NCBI GenBank assembly: GCA_035448065.1
Contig: DAOTIG010000009.1
Coordinates: 1 to 38,562 of the forward strand
Direction of reading: 5' to 3'
DNA: 38,562 nt
DNA from: Phosphoribacter sp035448065
GTDB taxonomy: Bacteria > Actinomycetota > Actinomycetes > Actinomycetales > Dermatophilaceae
Shown: positions 1-10,543 of the stretch, one piece after another
How the letters are laid out: every line of letters starts with the position of its first letter
Numbering within the stretch: position 1 is the first letter of the stretch
Made by a program: the position numbers and the translations under genes
The notes under the pieces: model-generated
What the model was told of the DNA's origin: nothing
Seen by the model: only the letters and a program-made list of their open reading frames with translations
Databases searched by the model: none

Positions 1-1
1 C

Positions 2-349
2 GCGGACTACGCCATCTCGGTGACCCGCTACTACGGCGACGGCACCGAGGAGTCGCACGGGAAGATCCAGGAGGCGCTCGACCACTTCTGGCCCTACACC
101 GGCGACCTGTTCCGCACCGACGAGCTCAACGACCGCCTCGTGGCGGCCGGCGTCGCCGCCGACCTCGCGACCGTCAAGGCCGCGTGGGACGCGACCGTCG
201 CCAGCGTGCTCGCCGAGGCGACCCTCCCCATGCCGACGGTCCGGCTGCGCGACGGCACCGGCCGGGCGGGCACCCACACCGAGCACCTGGGCTACCTGCT
301 GGCGGAGATGCAGTACATCCACCGCCTGCACCCCGGCGCCTCCTGGTGA
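2..349 (+). CDS. paaC: 1,2-phenylacetyl-CoA epoxidase subunit PaaC, C-terminal part
   Basis: Only the last 115 or so codons are present; the gene runs in from the left edge, and the frame is open from base 2. PaaC is the structural, ferritin-like partner of the di-iron subunit PaaA in the phenylacetyl-CoA epoxidase, which turns phenylacetyl-CoA into its ring 1,2-epoxide. The visible helix with Tyr-Gly-Asp-Gly-Thr-Glu-Glu-Ser-His and the C-terminal Leu-Ala-Glu-Met-Gln-Tyr-Ile-His-Arg stretch are typical of PaaC ends. The stop is one base before the paaD ATG, so the two are translationally coupled. The GTG at base 20 is internal, not a start. Identity rests on these motifs together with the paaD-paaE neighbours. 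Confidence 0.9.
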   Translation, partial: ADYAISVTRYYGDGTEESHGKIQEALDHFWPYTGDLFRTDELNDRLVAAGVAADLATVKAAWDATVASVLAEATLPMPTVRLRDGTGRAGTHTEHLGYLLAEMQYIHRLHPGASW

Positions 350-350
350 G

Positions 351-848
351 ATGACCGTCACCGCGGCGCGGACCGTCCTCGAGCAGGTGACCGATCCGGA
401 GATCCCGGTCCTCACCATCGCCGACATCGGCATGCTCCGGGACGTCCTCGCGCACGACGACGGGACGCTCGAGGTGGTGATCACCCCGACCTACTCCGGG
501 TGCCCCGCCATGGACGAGATCCGCGCGGACATCGTCCGCGCCCTCGCCGAGGCGGGCTACCCGAAGGTCACGGTCACCACCTCGCTCTCGCCGGCGTGGA
601 CGACCGACTGGATGACCGAGCAGGCCAAGGAGAAGCTGCGCGAGTACGGCATCGCGCCGCCGACCGGCGTCGCCCCGGCCGGCCCGGTGCACGTCACCCT
701 GTCCACCCGGCCGCCGGACGAGCTCGTCGCCTGCCCCCGGTGCGGGGAGCGGGGCCGCGAGGTGAGCCGCTTCGGATCGACCGCCTGCAAGTCGATGTAC
801 GTGTGCACCGCGTGCCTCGAGCCCTTCGACTACTTCAAGAGCCTCTGA
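351..848 (+). CDS. paaD: 1,2-phenylacetyl-CoA epoxidase subunit PaaD
   Basis: This 165-residue protein has an N-terminal MIP18/DUF59-like fold (Asp-Pro-Glu-Ile-Pro near residue 16, Ser-Gly-Cys-Pro near 49-52) and a C-terminal four-cysteine knuckle, C128-X2-C131 and C152-X2-C155. That is the usual PaaD architecture. PaaD is thought to help assemble or mature iron centres of the PaaABCE epoxidase, not to catalyse the reaction. It begins one base after the paaC stop and lies 52 bases before paaE, consistent with one paaABCDE transcript. The length is normal for the family. Confidence 0.93.
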   Translation: MTVTAARTVLEQVTDPEIPVLTIADIGMLRDVLAHDDGTLEVVITPTYSGCPAMDEIRADIVRALAEAGYPKVTVTTSLSPAWTTDWMTEQAKEKLREYGIAPPTGVAPAGPVHVTLSTRPPDELVACPRCGERGREVSRFGSTACKSMYVCTACLEPFDYFKSL

Positions 849-900
849 CCTGCAGGGCTCTCACCGACCCAGACCAGCACCCAACGACGGGACAACGACG

Positions 901-2007
901 ATGGCCACAGCAGTCCAGCCGCCGCAGACCGACGGCGCCCGCAAGCGGGTGTCCTTCCACGTGCTCAAGGTCGCCGAGCTCGACCGCATCACCGACGATG
1001 CGGTGGCGATCACCTTCGACGTGCCGGACGACCTGCGTGACGAGTTCTCCTACATCCCCGGCCAGCACGTCGCGGTCCGCGCGACGATCGCCGGCGACGA
1101 CGTCCGGCGCAACTACTCGATCTGCGCCCCGGCCGGCTCGGGCAAGCTGCGGATAGGCGTCAAACGACTGCCCGGCGGGGTCTTCTCGTCCTACGCGATC
1201 GAGCGGCTCCAGGTCGGCGACAGCCTCGAGGTGCTCAGCCCCTCCGGCTCGTTCACGCCGGTGCTCGACCCCGGGCAGGCCAAGCACTGGGGTGCGGTCG
1301 CGGCCGGCTCGGGCATCACGCCGATCATCTCGATCCTGTCGACCGCGTTGGCCACCGAGCCGAACAGCCGGGCGACGCTGATCTTCGTCAACCCCACGAC
1401 GACGTCGATCATGTTCCTCGAGGAGCTCGAGGACCTCAAGAACAGCTACCTCGGCCGACTCGAGATCTTCTACGTCCTGGACAACGAGCGCCGCGACACC
1501 GAGATCCTCTCCGGCCGGCTGGACAAGGAGCGCTTCCTACAGATCCTCGACGGCTCGGGCGCGACCGAGGTCGACGACTGGTTCCTCTGCGGGCCGCTGC
1601 CGCTGACCGACATGATCCGCGAGACGCTGCTCGAGCGCGGTCTCGACGACGAGCAGATCCACCGCGAGCTGTTCCACATCAGCGCCACCCCGCCCCCGCC
1701 GCCGCCTGCGGCCGAGGGCGCGAGCGACGAGGCCCGGATCACCGTCGTCCTGGACGGCCGCTCGACCGACTTCGGCCTCAAGCCCGGCACCCAGACCATC
1801 CTCGACGCGGCCCGCGTCGTGCGCTCGGAGATCCCCTACGCCTGCAAGAACGGCGTCTGCGGGACCTGCCGGTGCAAGGTCACCGAGGGCACCGTCGACA
1901 TGGTGCAGAACTACGCCCTCGAGGCCGACGAGGTCGCCAAGGGCTTCGTGCTGGCCTGCCAGTCCTACCCGACCGCCGACACCGTCGTCGTCGACTTCGA
2001 CGCGTGA
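901..2007 (+). CDS. paaE: 1,2-phenylacetyl-CoA epoxidase reductase subunit PaaE
   Basis: This 368-residue protein passes electrons from NADPH through FAD and a plant-type 2Fe-2S cluster to the PaaA di-iron site. Order of domains: FAD-binding barrel (about 15-125, with Arg-Asn-Tyr-Ser-Ile-Cys as the flavin motif), NAD(P)-binding domain (about 130-260, Ala-Gly-Ser-Gly-Ile-Thr-Pro, and Leu-Cys-Gly-Pro near its end), a proline-rich linker (about 262-272), and a C-terminal ferredoxin domain. The cluster ligands are C315, C320, C323 and C353, which is the C-X4-C-X2-C-X29-C spacing of this family. It is the last epoxidase gene; a strong hairpin follows 43 bases downstream. Confidence 0.95.
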   Translation: MATAVQPPQTDGARKRVSFHVLKVAELDRITDDAVAITFDVPDDLRDEFSYIPGQHVAVRATIAGDDVRRNYSICAPAGSGKLRIGVKRLPGGVFSSYAIERLQVGDSLEVLSPSGSFTPVLDPGQAKHWGAVAAGSGITPIISILSTALATEPNSRATLIFVNPTTTSIMFLEELEDLKNSYLGRLEIFYVLDNERRDTEILSGRLDKERFLQILDGSGATEVDDWFLCGPLPLTDMIRETLLERGLDDEQIHRELFHISATPPPPPPAAEGASDEARITVVLDGRSTDFGLKPGTQTILDAARVVRSEIPYACKNGVCGTCRCKVTEGTVDMVQNYALEADEVAKGFVLACQSYPTADTVVVDFDA

Positions 2008-2050
2008 CCGGCCCGGGCGCCTCCAGCGCCAACCGGCACGACCACTGACC

Positions 2051-2086
2051 CCGTATGCCGCGTGCGGCCCGGCACGCGGCATACGG
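2051..2086 (+). terminator. Strong hairpin between paaE and the thiolase gene
   Basis: A perfect 15-bp stem (2051-2065 against 2072-2086) with a 6-base loop lies between the two genes. There is no long T run, but high-GC actinobacteria often use such hairpins. Both arms contain the 9-mer GTATGCCGC in inverted orientation. It may terminate or attenuate the paaABCDE message before the thiolase gene. Confidence 0.65.
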
Positions 2087-2133
2087 ACACCTTCCCCACC
2101 GCCCGGGCCGCGCGACCGACCGAGTTGAGAGAC

Positions 2134-3336
<1,203 letters not shown>

Positions 3337-3400
3337 CCTGACGTCGACCCGAGACGTACTGCAGACTCTCAGCACGACCCACCAGGAAGGACCACCACCG

Positions 3401-4705
<1,305 letters not shown>

Positions 4706-4727
4706 TCCGGACACCGGCCGAGTGCAC

Positions 4728-4755
4728 CTCCCGGGGGGTCCCTGCTCCCCGGGAG
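4728..4755 (+). terminator. Possible hairpin terminator after paaK
   Basis: A 9-bp perfect stem, CTCCCGGGG (4728-4736) with CCCCGGGAG (4747-4755), and a 10-base loop follow the paaK stop by 22 bases. There is no T run. It may reduce read-through into the SDR gene, which starts about 100 bases later. Confidence 0.4.
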
Positions 4756-4853
4756 GGAGCACCCGGCATACTCGCTTGGATCCAGCAGCACCAGCACCAC
4801 CGAGCCAACGGCACCGAGCAAGCACGCAACGGCGCGTGCGGAAGGACGTGGAG

Positions 4854-5669
4854 ATGGTCGACGACGACCGCGAGCAGCACCCCGGGCGCCCGCTTGCCGG
4901 GCGGGTGGCGCTCGTCACGGGTGGCACGCGCGGCATCGGGGCGGCGATCAGCCGGGCCCTGGCCGCCCAGGGCGCGACGGTCGCCGCGGCATACAGCGGC
5001 AACACCGAGGCTGCCGAGGCCTTCCAGCGCGACTTCGCCGAGGAGCAGCCGGACGGCACGTTGAGCGTGCACCGCGGGGACGTGGGCGTCGGCGAGGACT
5101 GCCGGCGGATCGTCGCCGAGGTCATCGAGCAGCACGGGCGGTTGGACATCCTGGTCAACAACGCCGGCATCACCAACGACCGACTGCTGCTGAAGATGAC
5201 CGACGAGGACTGGCGCTCGGTCATGGCGGTCAACCTCGACGGCGCCTTCTTCATGGCCCAGGCGGCGCTGGGCCACATGCTCGAGCGCGGCTCGGGCCGC
5301 GTGATCTTCGTCGGCTCGATCGTCGGCGACATCGGCAACATCGGCCAGTCGAACTACTCGGCCAGCAAGTCCGCGCTCTACGGCCTCACAAAGAGCCTGG
5401 CGCGGGAGACTGCCTTCCTGCTCGAACGGGCGGGCAAGCTCGACAACCCCACCGGGGTGACCGTCAACGCGGTGAGCCCCGGGGTGATCGGCACCGAGAT
5501 GGTGCAGGCGATCCCGGAGAAGATCCAACAGGGTCTGATCGCCGAGATCCCGATCCGCCGCTTCGGCGGCCCCCAGGAGGTCGCCCACGTCGTGGGCTTC
5601 CTCGCCTCGGACGACGCGTCCTACGTCACCGGGCAGATCTGGCGGGTCAACGGCGGCAAGGCCATGTAG
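4854..5669 (+). CDS. SDR-family dehydrogenase/reductase (FabG/PhaB-like)
   Basis: A 271-residue classical short-chain dehydrogenase. The dinucleotide motif Thr-Gly-Gly-Thr-Arg-Gly-Ile-Gly is at 22-29, Asn-Asn-Ala-Gly follows near 102, and the catalytic pair is Y168 and K172 in Tyr-Ser-Ala-Ser-Lys. Thr25-Arg26 after the glycine run suggests NADPH. ATG at 4854 is preferred because GAAGGA lies 7 bases upstream. Its place among paa genes suggests it may oxidise 3-hydroxyadipyl-CoA or reduce a 3-oxoacyl-CoA. The usual enzyme for the first job, PaaH, is a different fold and is not seen in this window. The substrate is inference; a housekeeping 3-oxoacyl-ACP reductase is also possible. Confidence 0.82.
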   Translation: MVDDDREQHPGRPLAGRVALVTGGTRGIGAAISRALAAQGATVAAAYSGNTEAAEAFQRDFAEEQPDGTLSVHRGDVGVGEDCRRIVAEVIEQHGRLDILVNNAGITNDRLLLKMTDEDWRSVMAVNLDGAFFMAQAALGHMLERGSGRVIFVGSIVGDIGNIGQSNYSASKSALYGLTKSLARETAFLLERAGKLDNPTGVTVNAVSPGVIGTEMVQAIPEKIQQGLIAEIPIRRFGGPQEVAHVVGFLASDDASYVTGQIWRVNGGKAM

Positions 5670-5704
5670 GCACGGCCACCCTCCCTGCACCACCAGCCGC
5701 GGAC

Positions 5705-5721
5705 CGGACGGGAGCCGTCCG
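5705..5721 (+). terminator. Small hairpin between the SDR and DUF485 genes
   Basis: A 7-bp stem, CGGACGG / CCGTCCG, with a 3-base loop lies in the 120-base gap. It is weak and without a T run. It may be a terminator or a leader structure of the transporter transcript. Confidence 0.3.
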
Positions 5722-5789
5722 CACAACGCCACCCTTGGAAGCCCCACCGGCGCGTGTCGCCGCTCTCCACCCATGAAAGGACCCAGCAC

Positions 5790-6089
5790 ATGCCGTCCGT
5801 CAATCCCCATGCAGCAGAGCTGCAGGAGTACTACGAGGCGATGGCCGCCGCCAAGAAGCGGCTCGTCGGCCCGCTGGTCGCCCTCACGCTCGTCTACTTC
5901 TTCGTCCCGGTCGCGATCACCTACTTCACCACCTTGCTCGACGGGGAAGTCGTGCCCGGCCTGTCGTGGGCGTTCCTCTACGTCTTCACGACCTTCTTCT
6001 TCGTCGTCGCGGTGACGACCTACTACCGCAGCCAGATCAACAAGGTCGAGGCATCGCTCGGCGCCACCGCTGGGGGTGAGACCAAGTGA
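5790..6089 (+). CDS. DUF485 small membrane protein, partner of SSS symporter
   Basis: A 99-residue protein with two hydrophobic segments (about 25-48 and 58-78) separated by Val-Val-Pro-Gly-Leu-Ser-Trp-Ala-Phe-Leu-Tyr, a DUF485 (YjcH-type) pattern. Such proteins are almost always encoded directly before an acetate/monocarboxylate:sodium symporter, as in yjcH-actP of E. coli, and are thought to assist it. Here the overlap is GTGA: the downstream GTG start shares bases with this stop codon. The ATG at 5790 follows AAAGGA by 8 bases; the GTG 36 bases upstream in frame is less likely. Confidence 0.88.
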   Translation: MPSVNPHAAELQEYYEAMAAAKKRLVGPLVALTLVYFFVPVAITYFTTLLDGEVVPGLSWAFLYVFTTFFFVVAVTTYYRSQINKVEASLGATAGGETK

Positions 6090-7708
6090 CCACCGGACAG
6101 ATCACCCCCTCTGCGGCGATCATCTTCGTCGTCCTCATCGCCGTCACCCTCTACATCACCTACTGGGCCGGCAAGCGCAACACCTCGGCCGCCTCGCACC
6201 TCGTGGCCGCCGGCCAGATCTCCGGCAAGCAGAACGGCGTCGCCATCGCGGGTGACTTCATCTCGGCCGCGACCTTCCTCGGCATCACCGGCGCGATCTC
6301 GCTCGGTGGCCTCAACGGCGCGAACACCGGCTTCTTCCTCGCGGCCTACATCCCGATCGCCTACCTGCTCGCGATGCTTCTCGTGGCCGAGCCGCTGCGC
6401 AACCTCGGCCACTTCACCCTCGGCGACGTGCTCGCGACCCGCTTCAGCAGCAACGCCGTGCGGGCCGCGATCGCGACCTCGTCGGTGCTCCTGTCGCTGG
6501 TCTACATCGCCGCCCAGTTCGTCGCGGCCGCCGGCCTGCTCAAGCTGCTCTTCGGCCTGCCCTACTGGGGTGCTGCGCTGCTCATCGCCGTGCTGACGAC
6601 GATCTACACGCTCTTCGGCGGCATGCTCGCGACGACCTACATCCAGATCGTCAAGACCGCGATCCTGCTCTTCTGCGGGGCCCTGCTGCTCTTCCTCATC
6701 CTCGTGAAGTTCGGCTTCAACCCGCTGACCCTCTTCCAGAAGGCCGACGAGGTCTTCAAGAGCGACGGCGCCAAGAACCTGCCGACCGTGGCGACCAAGC
6801 CGGTGCACCCGGCCGCCGCCGTCGCGCAGTGGGACAACTTCAGTCAGACCCTCGGCCTCACCCTCGGCGTCCTGGGCCTGCCGCACGTGATGATCCGATT
6901 CCTCACCGTGAAGAACTCCAACTCGGCCCGCACCTCCGCGGTCACCGCGATCTGGATCTTCGCCTGCTTCCTCATCACCCTGCCGATCCTCGGCTTCGGC
7001 GCCTCCGTGCTCGTGCCGCGGCTCAAGATCCCGGCCGGTGGCACGATCGCCATGCCGCTGCTGTCCTTCCAGCTCGGTGGCGACATCCTCGTGGCGTTCG
7101 TCTCGGCGGTCACCTTCGCGACGATCCTCGCGGCCCTGTCCGGCCTGGTCATCGCGACCTCCGGTGCGGTCGCCCACGACATCTACGGCAAGCTGCTCAA
7201 GGGCGGGCACGTGACCCCGGAGAAGCAGCTCCAGGTGGCCCGGATCGCTACGGTGGGCGCGACCTTGGTCTCGCTGGTCATCGCCCTGGCCCTGGAGACG
7301 ATCAACATCGCCTTCTTCGCCGGCCTGGCCATCGCCATCGCGGCGAGCAGCAACCTGCCGGCGCTGCTCTACACGATGTACTGGAAGAAGGCGACGGCCA
7401 AGGGTCTGGCGGCCGGCATGTGGTCCGGGCTGACCGTCGCGGTCGTCATGATCCTGCTCTCCAAGACCGTCCCGTGGTTCGCCGCCAACCCGGCGAGCGC
7501 TCCGGTGCAGCTGTCCAACCCGTCGGTCATCTCCATCCCGGTCGGCTTCATCGTCATGGCGATCGTCTCGCTGATGACCCAGCCCAAGGGCGAGGCGGCG
7601 GCCGAGCACGACGACCGCTACGAGCGGGTGCGCTTCCAGGCGATCACCGGCATCGACCCGAGCGACCCGAACAGCGTCCCGCCGCACATGCGGGCCGCCG
7701 CGCACTGA
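6086..7708 (+). CDS. Sodium:solute symporter, ActP/PaaL-type carboxylate permease
   Basis: A 540-residue polytopic membrane protein of the SSS family. The N-terminal signature includes Tyr-Trp-Ala-Gly-Lys-Arg-Asn-Thr then Gly-Asp-Phe-Ile-Ser-Ala-Ala-Thr-Phe-Leu-Gly, where the sodium and substrate sites lie in the family. Later hydrophobic segments run to about residue 515, followed by a charged cytoplasmic tail. Homologues import acetate, pyruvate or, when in paa clusters (PaaL), phenylacetate. Position directly after paaK and the SDR favours phenylacetate uptake, but acetate or another short carboxylate cannot be excluded from sequence alone. It is translationally coupled to the DUF485 gene, and the hairpin 28 bases after the stop ends the cluster. 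Confidence 0.88.
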   Translation: MTTGQITPSAAIIFVVLIAVTLYITYWAGKRNTSAASHLVAAGQISGKQNGVAIAGDFISAATFLGITGAISLGGLNGANTGFFLAAYIPIAYLLAMLLVAEPLRNLGHFTLGDVLATRFSSNAVRAAIATSSVLLSLVYIAAQFVAAAGLLKLLFGLPYWGAALLIAVLTTIYTLFGGMLATTYIQIVKTAILLFCGALLLFLILVKFGFNPLTLFQKADEVFKSDGAKNLPTVATKPVHPAAAVAQWDNFSQTLGLTLGVLGLPHVMIRFLTVKNSNSARTSAVTAIWIFACFLITLPILGFGASVLVPRLKIPAGGTIAMPLLSFQLGGDILVAFVSAVTFATILAALSGLVIATSGAVAHDIYGKLLKGGHVTPEKQLQVARIATVGATLVSLVIALALETINIAFFAGLAIAIAASSNLPALLYTMYWKKATAKGLAAGMWSGLTVAVVMILLSKTVPWFAANPASAPVQLSNPSVISIPVGFIVMAIVSLMTQPKGEAAAEHDDRYERVRFQAITGIDPSDPNSVPPHMRAAAH

Positions 7709-7736
7709 TCGCTCACTGAGTCACCCTGCACCACTC

Positions 7737-7776
7737 GAGGGGGTATGCCGCGGCCAGCGCCGCGGCATACCCCCTC
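7737..7776 (+). terminator. Strong hairpin terminator at the end of the phenylacetate cluster
   Basis: An 18-bp perfect stem (7737-7754 with 7759-7776) closes a 4-base CAGC loop. The arms contain inverted copies of GTATGCCGC. It separates the transporter gene from dapE, whose promoter begins six bases later. Confidence 0.8.
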
Positions 7777-7781
7777 CCCAA

Positions 7782-7787
7782 TAGGGT
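7782..7787 (+). promoter_or_regulatory. -10 box TAGGGT of dapE, leaderless start
   Basis: TAGGGT sits 6 bases before the dapE ATG and there is no Shine-Dalgarno, so transcription probably begins at or next to the start codon. No clear -35 box is seen; that region is occupied by the terminator stem. Confidence 0.55.
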
Positions 7788-7793
7788 GGCGGT

Positions 7794-8861
7794 ATGCCGT
7801 TGCTCGACCTGGACGCCGACGTCGTCACGCTGACCGCCGCCATCTGCGACATCCCCTCGGTGAGCGGGGAGGAGCGGGCACTCGCCGACGCGATCGAGCA
7901 GGCCCTGCGGCCGCTCGCGCACCTGCACGTCGTCCGCACCGGGAACACGGTCATCGCCCGCACCGATCTCGGCCGCGCCGAGCGGGTCGTCATCGCCGGA
8001 CACATCGACACCGTCCCGCTGACCCGCGAGCAGCCCAACCTCCCGGTCGTCCGCGACGGCGAGGACCTGGTCGGGCGGGGCACCGTCGACATGAAGGGCG
8101 GCGTGGCGGTCATGCTCCGCCTGGCCCGCGAGCTGCCCGCCCCCAACCGCGATCTCACCTTGTGCTTCTACGAGTGCGAGGAGGTCGAGGCCGAGCGCAA
8201 CGGCCTGCACCTCGTCAGCCAGACCACTCCCCAGCTGCTCGAGGGGGACTTCGCGGTGCTCATGGAGCCGACCGACGGCGCCGTCGAGGGGGGCTGCAAG
8301 GGCACCCTCCGCGCCGAGGTCCGGACCCACGGCACGGCCGCCCACTCCGCGCGACCGTGGATGGGGCACAACGCGATCCACGACGCCGGCGAGGTCATCG
8401 CGCGGCTCACGGCATACCAGGCGCGCACCGTCGACGTCGACGGCCTCACCTACCGCGAGGCGCTGCAGGCCGTGCTCATCTCCGGGGGCACCGCGAGCAA
8501 CGTCATCCCCGACGAGTGCGTCGTCACGGTCAACTACCGCTATGCCCCGGACCGGTCCGCGGAGCAGGCCGAGGCACACGTCCGAGAGGTCTTCGCACGC
8601 CTCGACGTCACCATCGTCGACAACGCCGCCGGCGCCCGCCCCGGGCTGGACCGGCCCGCTGCCCAGGCATTCATCGAGGCGCTCGGCGTCCGGGTGCAGG
8701 CCAAGGAGGGCTGGACCGACGTCGCCCGCTTCTCCGCGATGGGGGTGCCGGCCGTCAACTTCGGGCCTGGTGACCCGCTGCTCGCGCACATGGACGACGA
8801 ACGCGCCCCCATCGAGCAGTACCGCGCGGCCGAGGCCGCCATGCTGCGCTGGCTGAGCTAG
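7794..8861 (+). CDS. dapE: Succinyl-diaminopimelate desuccinylase
   Basis: A 355-residue M20-family metallopeptidase that removes succinate from N-succinyl-LL-diaminopimelate on the way to lysine and the peptidoglycan cross-linker DAP. Metal ligands and base are visible: H70 and D72 in Gly-His-Ile-Asp-Thr-Val-Pro, bridging D99 in Gly-Thr-Val-Asp-Met-Lys-Gly-Gly, and E129/E130 in Tyr-Glu-Cys-Glu-Glu-Val. A dimerisation lid domain lies between about residues 170 and 280, and a late ligand histidine occurs in Leu-Leu-Ala-His-Met-Asp-Asp-Glu. The length is normal for actinobacterial DapE. The first gene of a run through 12.4 kb, it appears leaderless. Confidence 0.93.
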   Translation: MPLLDLDADVVTLTAAICDIPSVSGEERALADAIEQALRPLAHLHVVRTGNTVIARTDLGRAERVVIAGHIDTVPLTREQPNLPVVRDGEDLVGRGTVDMKGGVAVMLRLARELPAPNRDLTLCFYECEEVEAERNGLHLVSQTTPQLLEGDFAVLMEPTDGAVEGGCKGTLRAEVRTHGTAAHSARPWMGHNAIHDAGEVIARLTAYQARTVDVDGLTYREALQAVLISGGTASNVIPDECVVTVNYRYAPDRSAEQAEAHVREVFARLDVTIVDNAAGARPGLDRPAAQAFIEALGVRVQAKEGWTDVARFSAMGVPAVNFGPGDPLLAHMDDERAPIEQYRAAEAAMLRWLS

Positions 8862-8864
8862 TTT
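8859..8864 (+). promoter_or_regulatory. -10 box TAGTTT of the LOG gene, leaderless start
   Basis: TAGTTT lies 7 bases before the GTG at 8872 and its first three bases are the dapE stop codon. No Shine-Dalgarno is present. This suggests an internal leaderless promoter at the dapE end. Confidence 0.45.
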
Positions 8865-8871
8865 CTTCACC

Positions 8872-9630
8872 GTGAGCCGCCGCGTCTATCACAAGGGACC
8901 GGTCACCCTGCGGGGCGACCGGGTGCCCAGCCAGACCACCGACCAGCGGCTGCTCGACAGCCGCGGCGCCACCGACTGGCTGCACACCGACCCGTGGCGG
9001 GTGATGCGGATCCAGGCCGAGTTCGTCGAGGGCTTCGGCGCGCTCGCCGAGCTCGGGCCGGCGGTGAGCGTCTTCGGCTCGGCGCGGCTGGGAGCCGGCG
9101 ACGCGGCATACCGGCTGGGGGAGCAGCTCGGCGCGGCCCTGGCAAGGGCCGGCTATGCCGTCATCACCGGCGGCGGGCCGGGGCTCATGGAGGCCGCGAA
9201 CAAGGGGGCGCTCGAGGCGGGCGGGGTCTCGGTCGGGCTCGGCATCGAGCTGCCCTTCGAGACCGGGCTCAACGACTACGTCGACGTCGGGGTCAACTTC
9301 CGCTACTTCTTCGCCCGCAAGACGATGTTCGTCAAGTACTCCGAGGGCTTCGTCGTGCTGCCCGGGGGAGTCGGCACCCTCGACGAGCTCTTCGAGGCGC
9401 TGACCCTCGTGCAGACCCGCAAGATCACCCGCTTCCCGATCGTGCTGACGGGCAGCGACCACTGGGCCGGGCTCGTCGACTGGATGCGCGGGGCGCTCGT
9501 CGAGCGGGGAGTCATCGACCGCGCCGACGTCGACCAGCTGCTCGTCACCGACGACGTCGACGAGGCGGTCGCCTTCGTCCGGGCCGTCGACGCCAGGCTG
9601 GGCCAGACGCCGCCGGAGGTGGCCCGGTGA
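8872..9630 (+). CDS. LOG-family cytokinin riboside 5'-monophosphate phosphoribohydrolase (TIGR00730)
   Basis: A 252-residue Rossmann-fold protein with both LOG signatures: Gly-Gly-Gly-Pro-Gly-Leu-Met-Glu-Ala-Ala near 102-111 and Pro-Gly-Gly-Val-Gly-Thr-Leu-Asp-Glu near 164-172. LOG enzymes hydrolyse N6-modified AMP to free base and ribose phosphate. In Mycobacterium tuberculosis the homologue next to dapE (Rv1205) makes cytokinins. The approximately 50-residue N-terminal extension (His-Lys-Gly-Pro-Val-Thr-Leu-Arg-Gly) is typical of the actinobacterial group. The GTG start is supported by the -10 box 7 bases upstream. The actual substrate in this organism is not evident. Confidence 0.9.
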   Translation: MSRRVYHKGPVTLRGDRVPSQTTDQRLLDSRGATDWLHTDPWRVMRIQAEFVEGFGALAELGPAVSVFGSARLGAGDAAYRLGEQLGAALARAGYAVITGGGPGLMEAANKGALEAGGVSVGLGIELPFETGLNDYVDVGVNFRYFFARKTMFVKYSEGFVVLPGGVGTLDELFEALTLVQTRKITRFPIVLTGSDHWAGLVDWMRGALVERGVIDRADVDQLLVTDDVDEAVAFVRAVDARLGQTPPEVAR

Positions 9631-10061
9631 TCGTCCTCGGCATCGTCGTCGCGGTCACGCTCGTCGCGCTCACCGTCGCAGCCGTGCTGGGCCGGATCGA
9701 CGGCTCGCTCGCCCCGCCGACCTCCTCGCTGGCCTATGTGCCGCTGCCCGACGACCGGCTCACCCCCGACGACCTCGAGGCGCTGCGGCTGGACACCGCG
9801 CTGCGCGGCTATCGGATGGAGCAGGTCGACGAGGTGATCGCCCGGCTCGGGGCCGAGATCGACGAGCTGCGGGGGCGCGCCGGCGCTGCGGAGGCCGTGG
9901 GCGAGGGCGAGGCCGGTATGCCGCCCGACGAGAGCGCGGGCAGCTCACCCTACGAGCGGCCCAGCGCGTGGGCACCGGCTCCGGCGCCTGCCGAGCCGGT
10001 CGAGTCGTCGCCCCTGGCCGAGCCGCAGCCGCCGACCCGCCAGCCCGACCCCGAGTCCTGA
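9627..10061 (+). CDS. DivIVA-domain membrane protein
   Basis: A 144-residue protein. Residues 1-24 form a single transmembrane helix. Residues about 45-75 contain the short DivIVA motif (Leu-Thr-Pro-Asp-Asp-Leu-Glu, Leu-Arg-Gly-Tyr-Arg-Met-Glu-Gln-Val-Asp), which includes the start of a coiled coil. The rest is an acidic, Pro-rich, low-complexity tail. GTG at 9627 overlaps the LOG stop as GTGA. Similar short proteins occur next to tag in other actinobacteria (Rv1209 position), and a role in envelope growth or septum localisation is plausible but unproven. A much longer open frame upstream in the same phase lies inside the LOG gene and is not coding. Confidence 0.82.
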   Translation: MIVLGIVVAVTLVALTVAAVLGRIDGSLAPPTSSLAYVPLPDDRLTPDDLEALRLDTALRGYRMEQVDEVIARLGAEIDELRGRAGAAEAVGEGEAGMPPDESAGSSPYERPSAWAPAPAPAEPVESSPLAEPQPPTRQPDPES

Positions 10062-10063
10062 GC

Positions 10064-10543
10064 GTGGCCGTCGTCACCGTCGAGCGGACCGTCGACCGGC
10101 CGATCGAGACGGTGTGGGCGGTGGTCACCGACGTCGCCGCGCACCGGCTGCCGCTCACCGAGGTGCGCACCGACCCCGGGGAGCCGGGCGTCGGGTGGGC
10201 CTTCGAGGGGATCACCAGGCTCGGCCCGGTCGGCTTCGCCGACCGGATGATCGTCACCCGCTGGCACCCCCCGGCCGACGGCACGGCGTGCTACGCGGTG
10301 GTCAAGACCGGGCGACTGCTCGGCGGCTGGGCCGAGGTCACCCTCACCGAGGGCGAGCCGACCATTCCGCCCGGGCAGAGCGGGCAGCCCGGGCACCGCA
10401 CCGGCCGCCGGACCCGGATCCGCTGGCGCGAGCAGATCACCCCGCACCCGCACGCCCTCGGCCGGCTGCTCGCCCCCGCCACCGACCGAGCCGTCCGCGC
10501 GATGTTCGAGCGGGCCGTCACGGAGATGCTCGCCCGTGTCTGA
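10064..10543 (+). CDS. SRPBCC-fold protein
   Basis: A 159-residue protein with the START/Bet v1-like opening seen in polyketide-cyclase/dehydrase homologues: an Arg-Thr-Val-Asp-Arg-Pro strand, Val-Trp-Ala-Val-Val-Thr-Asp, then alternating strands and a long C-terminal helix (about 130-158). These proteins bind a hydrophobic ligand in a cavity; no specific ligand can be named. GTG at 10064 is two bases after the preceding stop, and the tag gene starts inside its last codons (8-base overlap), so this appears to be a middle gene of the LOG-DivIVA-SRPBCC-tag operon. Confidence 0.78.
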   Translation: MAVVTVERTVDRPIETVWAVVTDVAAHRLPLTEVRTDPGEPGVGWAFEGITRLGPVGFADRMIVTRWHPPADGTACYAVVKTGRLLGGWAEVTLTEGEPTIPPGQSGQPGHRTGRRTRIRWREQITPHPHALGRLLAPATDRAVRAMFERAVTEMLARV